Shown one piece after another: positions 63,897 through 64,000 of a stretch of 64,000 nt of DNA. The DNA is taken from positions 10,468,266-10,532,265 of the forward strand of contig NC_060064.1 in the NCBI RefSeq assembly GCF_020283565.1, in the 5' to 3' direction. The notes under the pieces were generated by a model that made no database searches, was not told the DNA's origin, and was given only the letters and a program-made list of their open reading frames with translations. The stretch comes from Trifolium pratense (lineage: Eukaryota; Streptophyta; Magnoliopsida; Fabales; Fabaceae). The first letter of the stretch is position 1. Each line of letters opens with the position of its first letter. Both the position numbers and the translations under genes were made by a program.

Positions 63897-64000
63897 GTTG
63901 GAAAATTGTTGATTGTTGTTGTAATGTTTGGATAAGGTGACATTTATTCCAAACCAAGAAAAATCAAAGTGGTGAATGAAACATATTAGAGTTCAACCTT
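63897..64000. other. 5' flank of the PPR gene
   Basis: Short upstream stretch; no TATA element seen. Confidence 0.4.

Overview
This is a plant nuclear window, almost certainly from a papilionoid legume. It is AT-rich, its genes are interrupted by GT-AG introns, and most of it is transposable-element debris. The legume assignment is an inference from the protein sequences and from the kinds of SINE, MITE and retrotransposon seen. No species can be fixed without a search.

Four protein-coding genes look intact. Two are closely related xyloglucan endotransglucosylase/hydrolases of the XTH4/5 type (6171-7829 and 31097-32880, both plus strand, same four-exon structure). They are a duplicated pair now pushed 23 kb apart by repeats. 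At the right end, on the minus strand, lie the plastid glyceraldehyde-3-phosphate dehydrogenase A subunit GAPA (five exons, 56659-59849) and an intron-less PPR protein resembling At3g26630 (62463-63896). These two are also close neighbours on Arabidopsis chromosome 3. The XTH enzymes remodel wall xyloglucan, GAPA works in the Calvin cycle, and the PPR protein probably acts on organelle RNA. There is no sign that the genes form one pathway.

Left to right: 1-6.1 kb holds a decayed LINE, a foldback MULE and a complete hAT element with ACCGGTT-rich ends. XTH copy 1 follows. From 9.1 to 19.4 kb lies a 29-bp minisatellite with higher-order repeats, split by three or four copies of a ~1.5 kb block that is the 5' end of an HMG-box (HMGB) gene. 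From 20 to 30 kb are SINEs, a hAT MITE, an unidentified ORF broken by one stop, an RNase H remnant, and a truncated Copia element with one LTR, its primer site and a broken gag. XTH copy 2 follows. From 34 to 36.3 kb sit two internally deleted hAT elements with target-site duplications; one keeps the transposase 3' end and the other seems to keep a 5' leader. From 38 to 46 kb are a pseudogene, a complete 582-bp TRIM element, SINEs and long hairpin-forming inverted repeats. From 46.6 to 53.5 kb are Helitrons, including one nested in another of the same family, and a Helitron helicase remnant. From 53.9 to 55.6 kb are LINE and SINE pieces.

The most unusual signal recurs across the window. At about 14 places a direct repeat of 8-20 bp flanks an insert of only 9-23 bp (one is 64 bp), made of an A or T run plus a few bases. 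Several share the same end, ATCACC or ATCAACC followed by A. These look like retroposon insertions truncated to almost nothing but the 3' tail.
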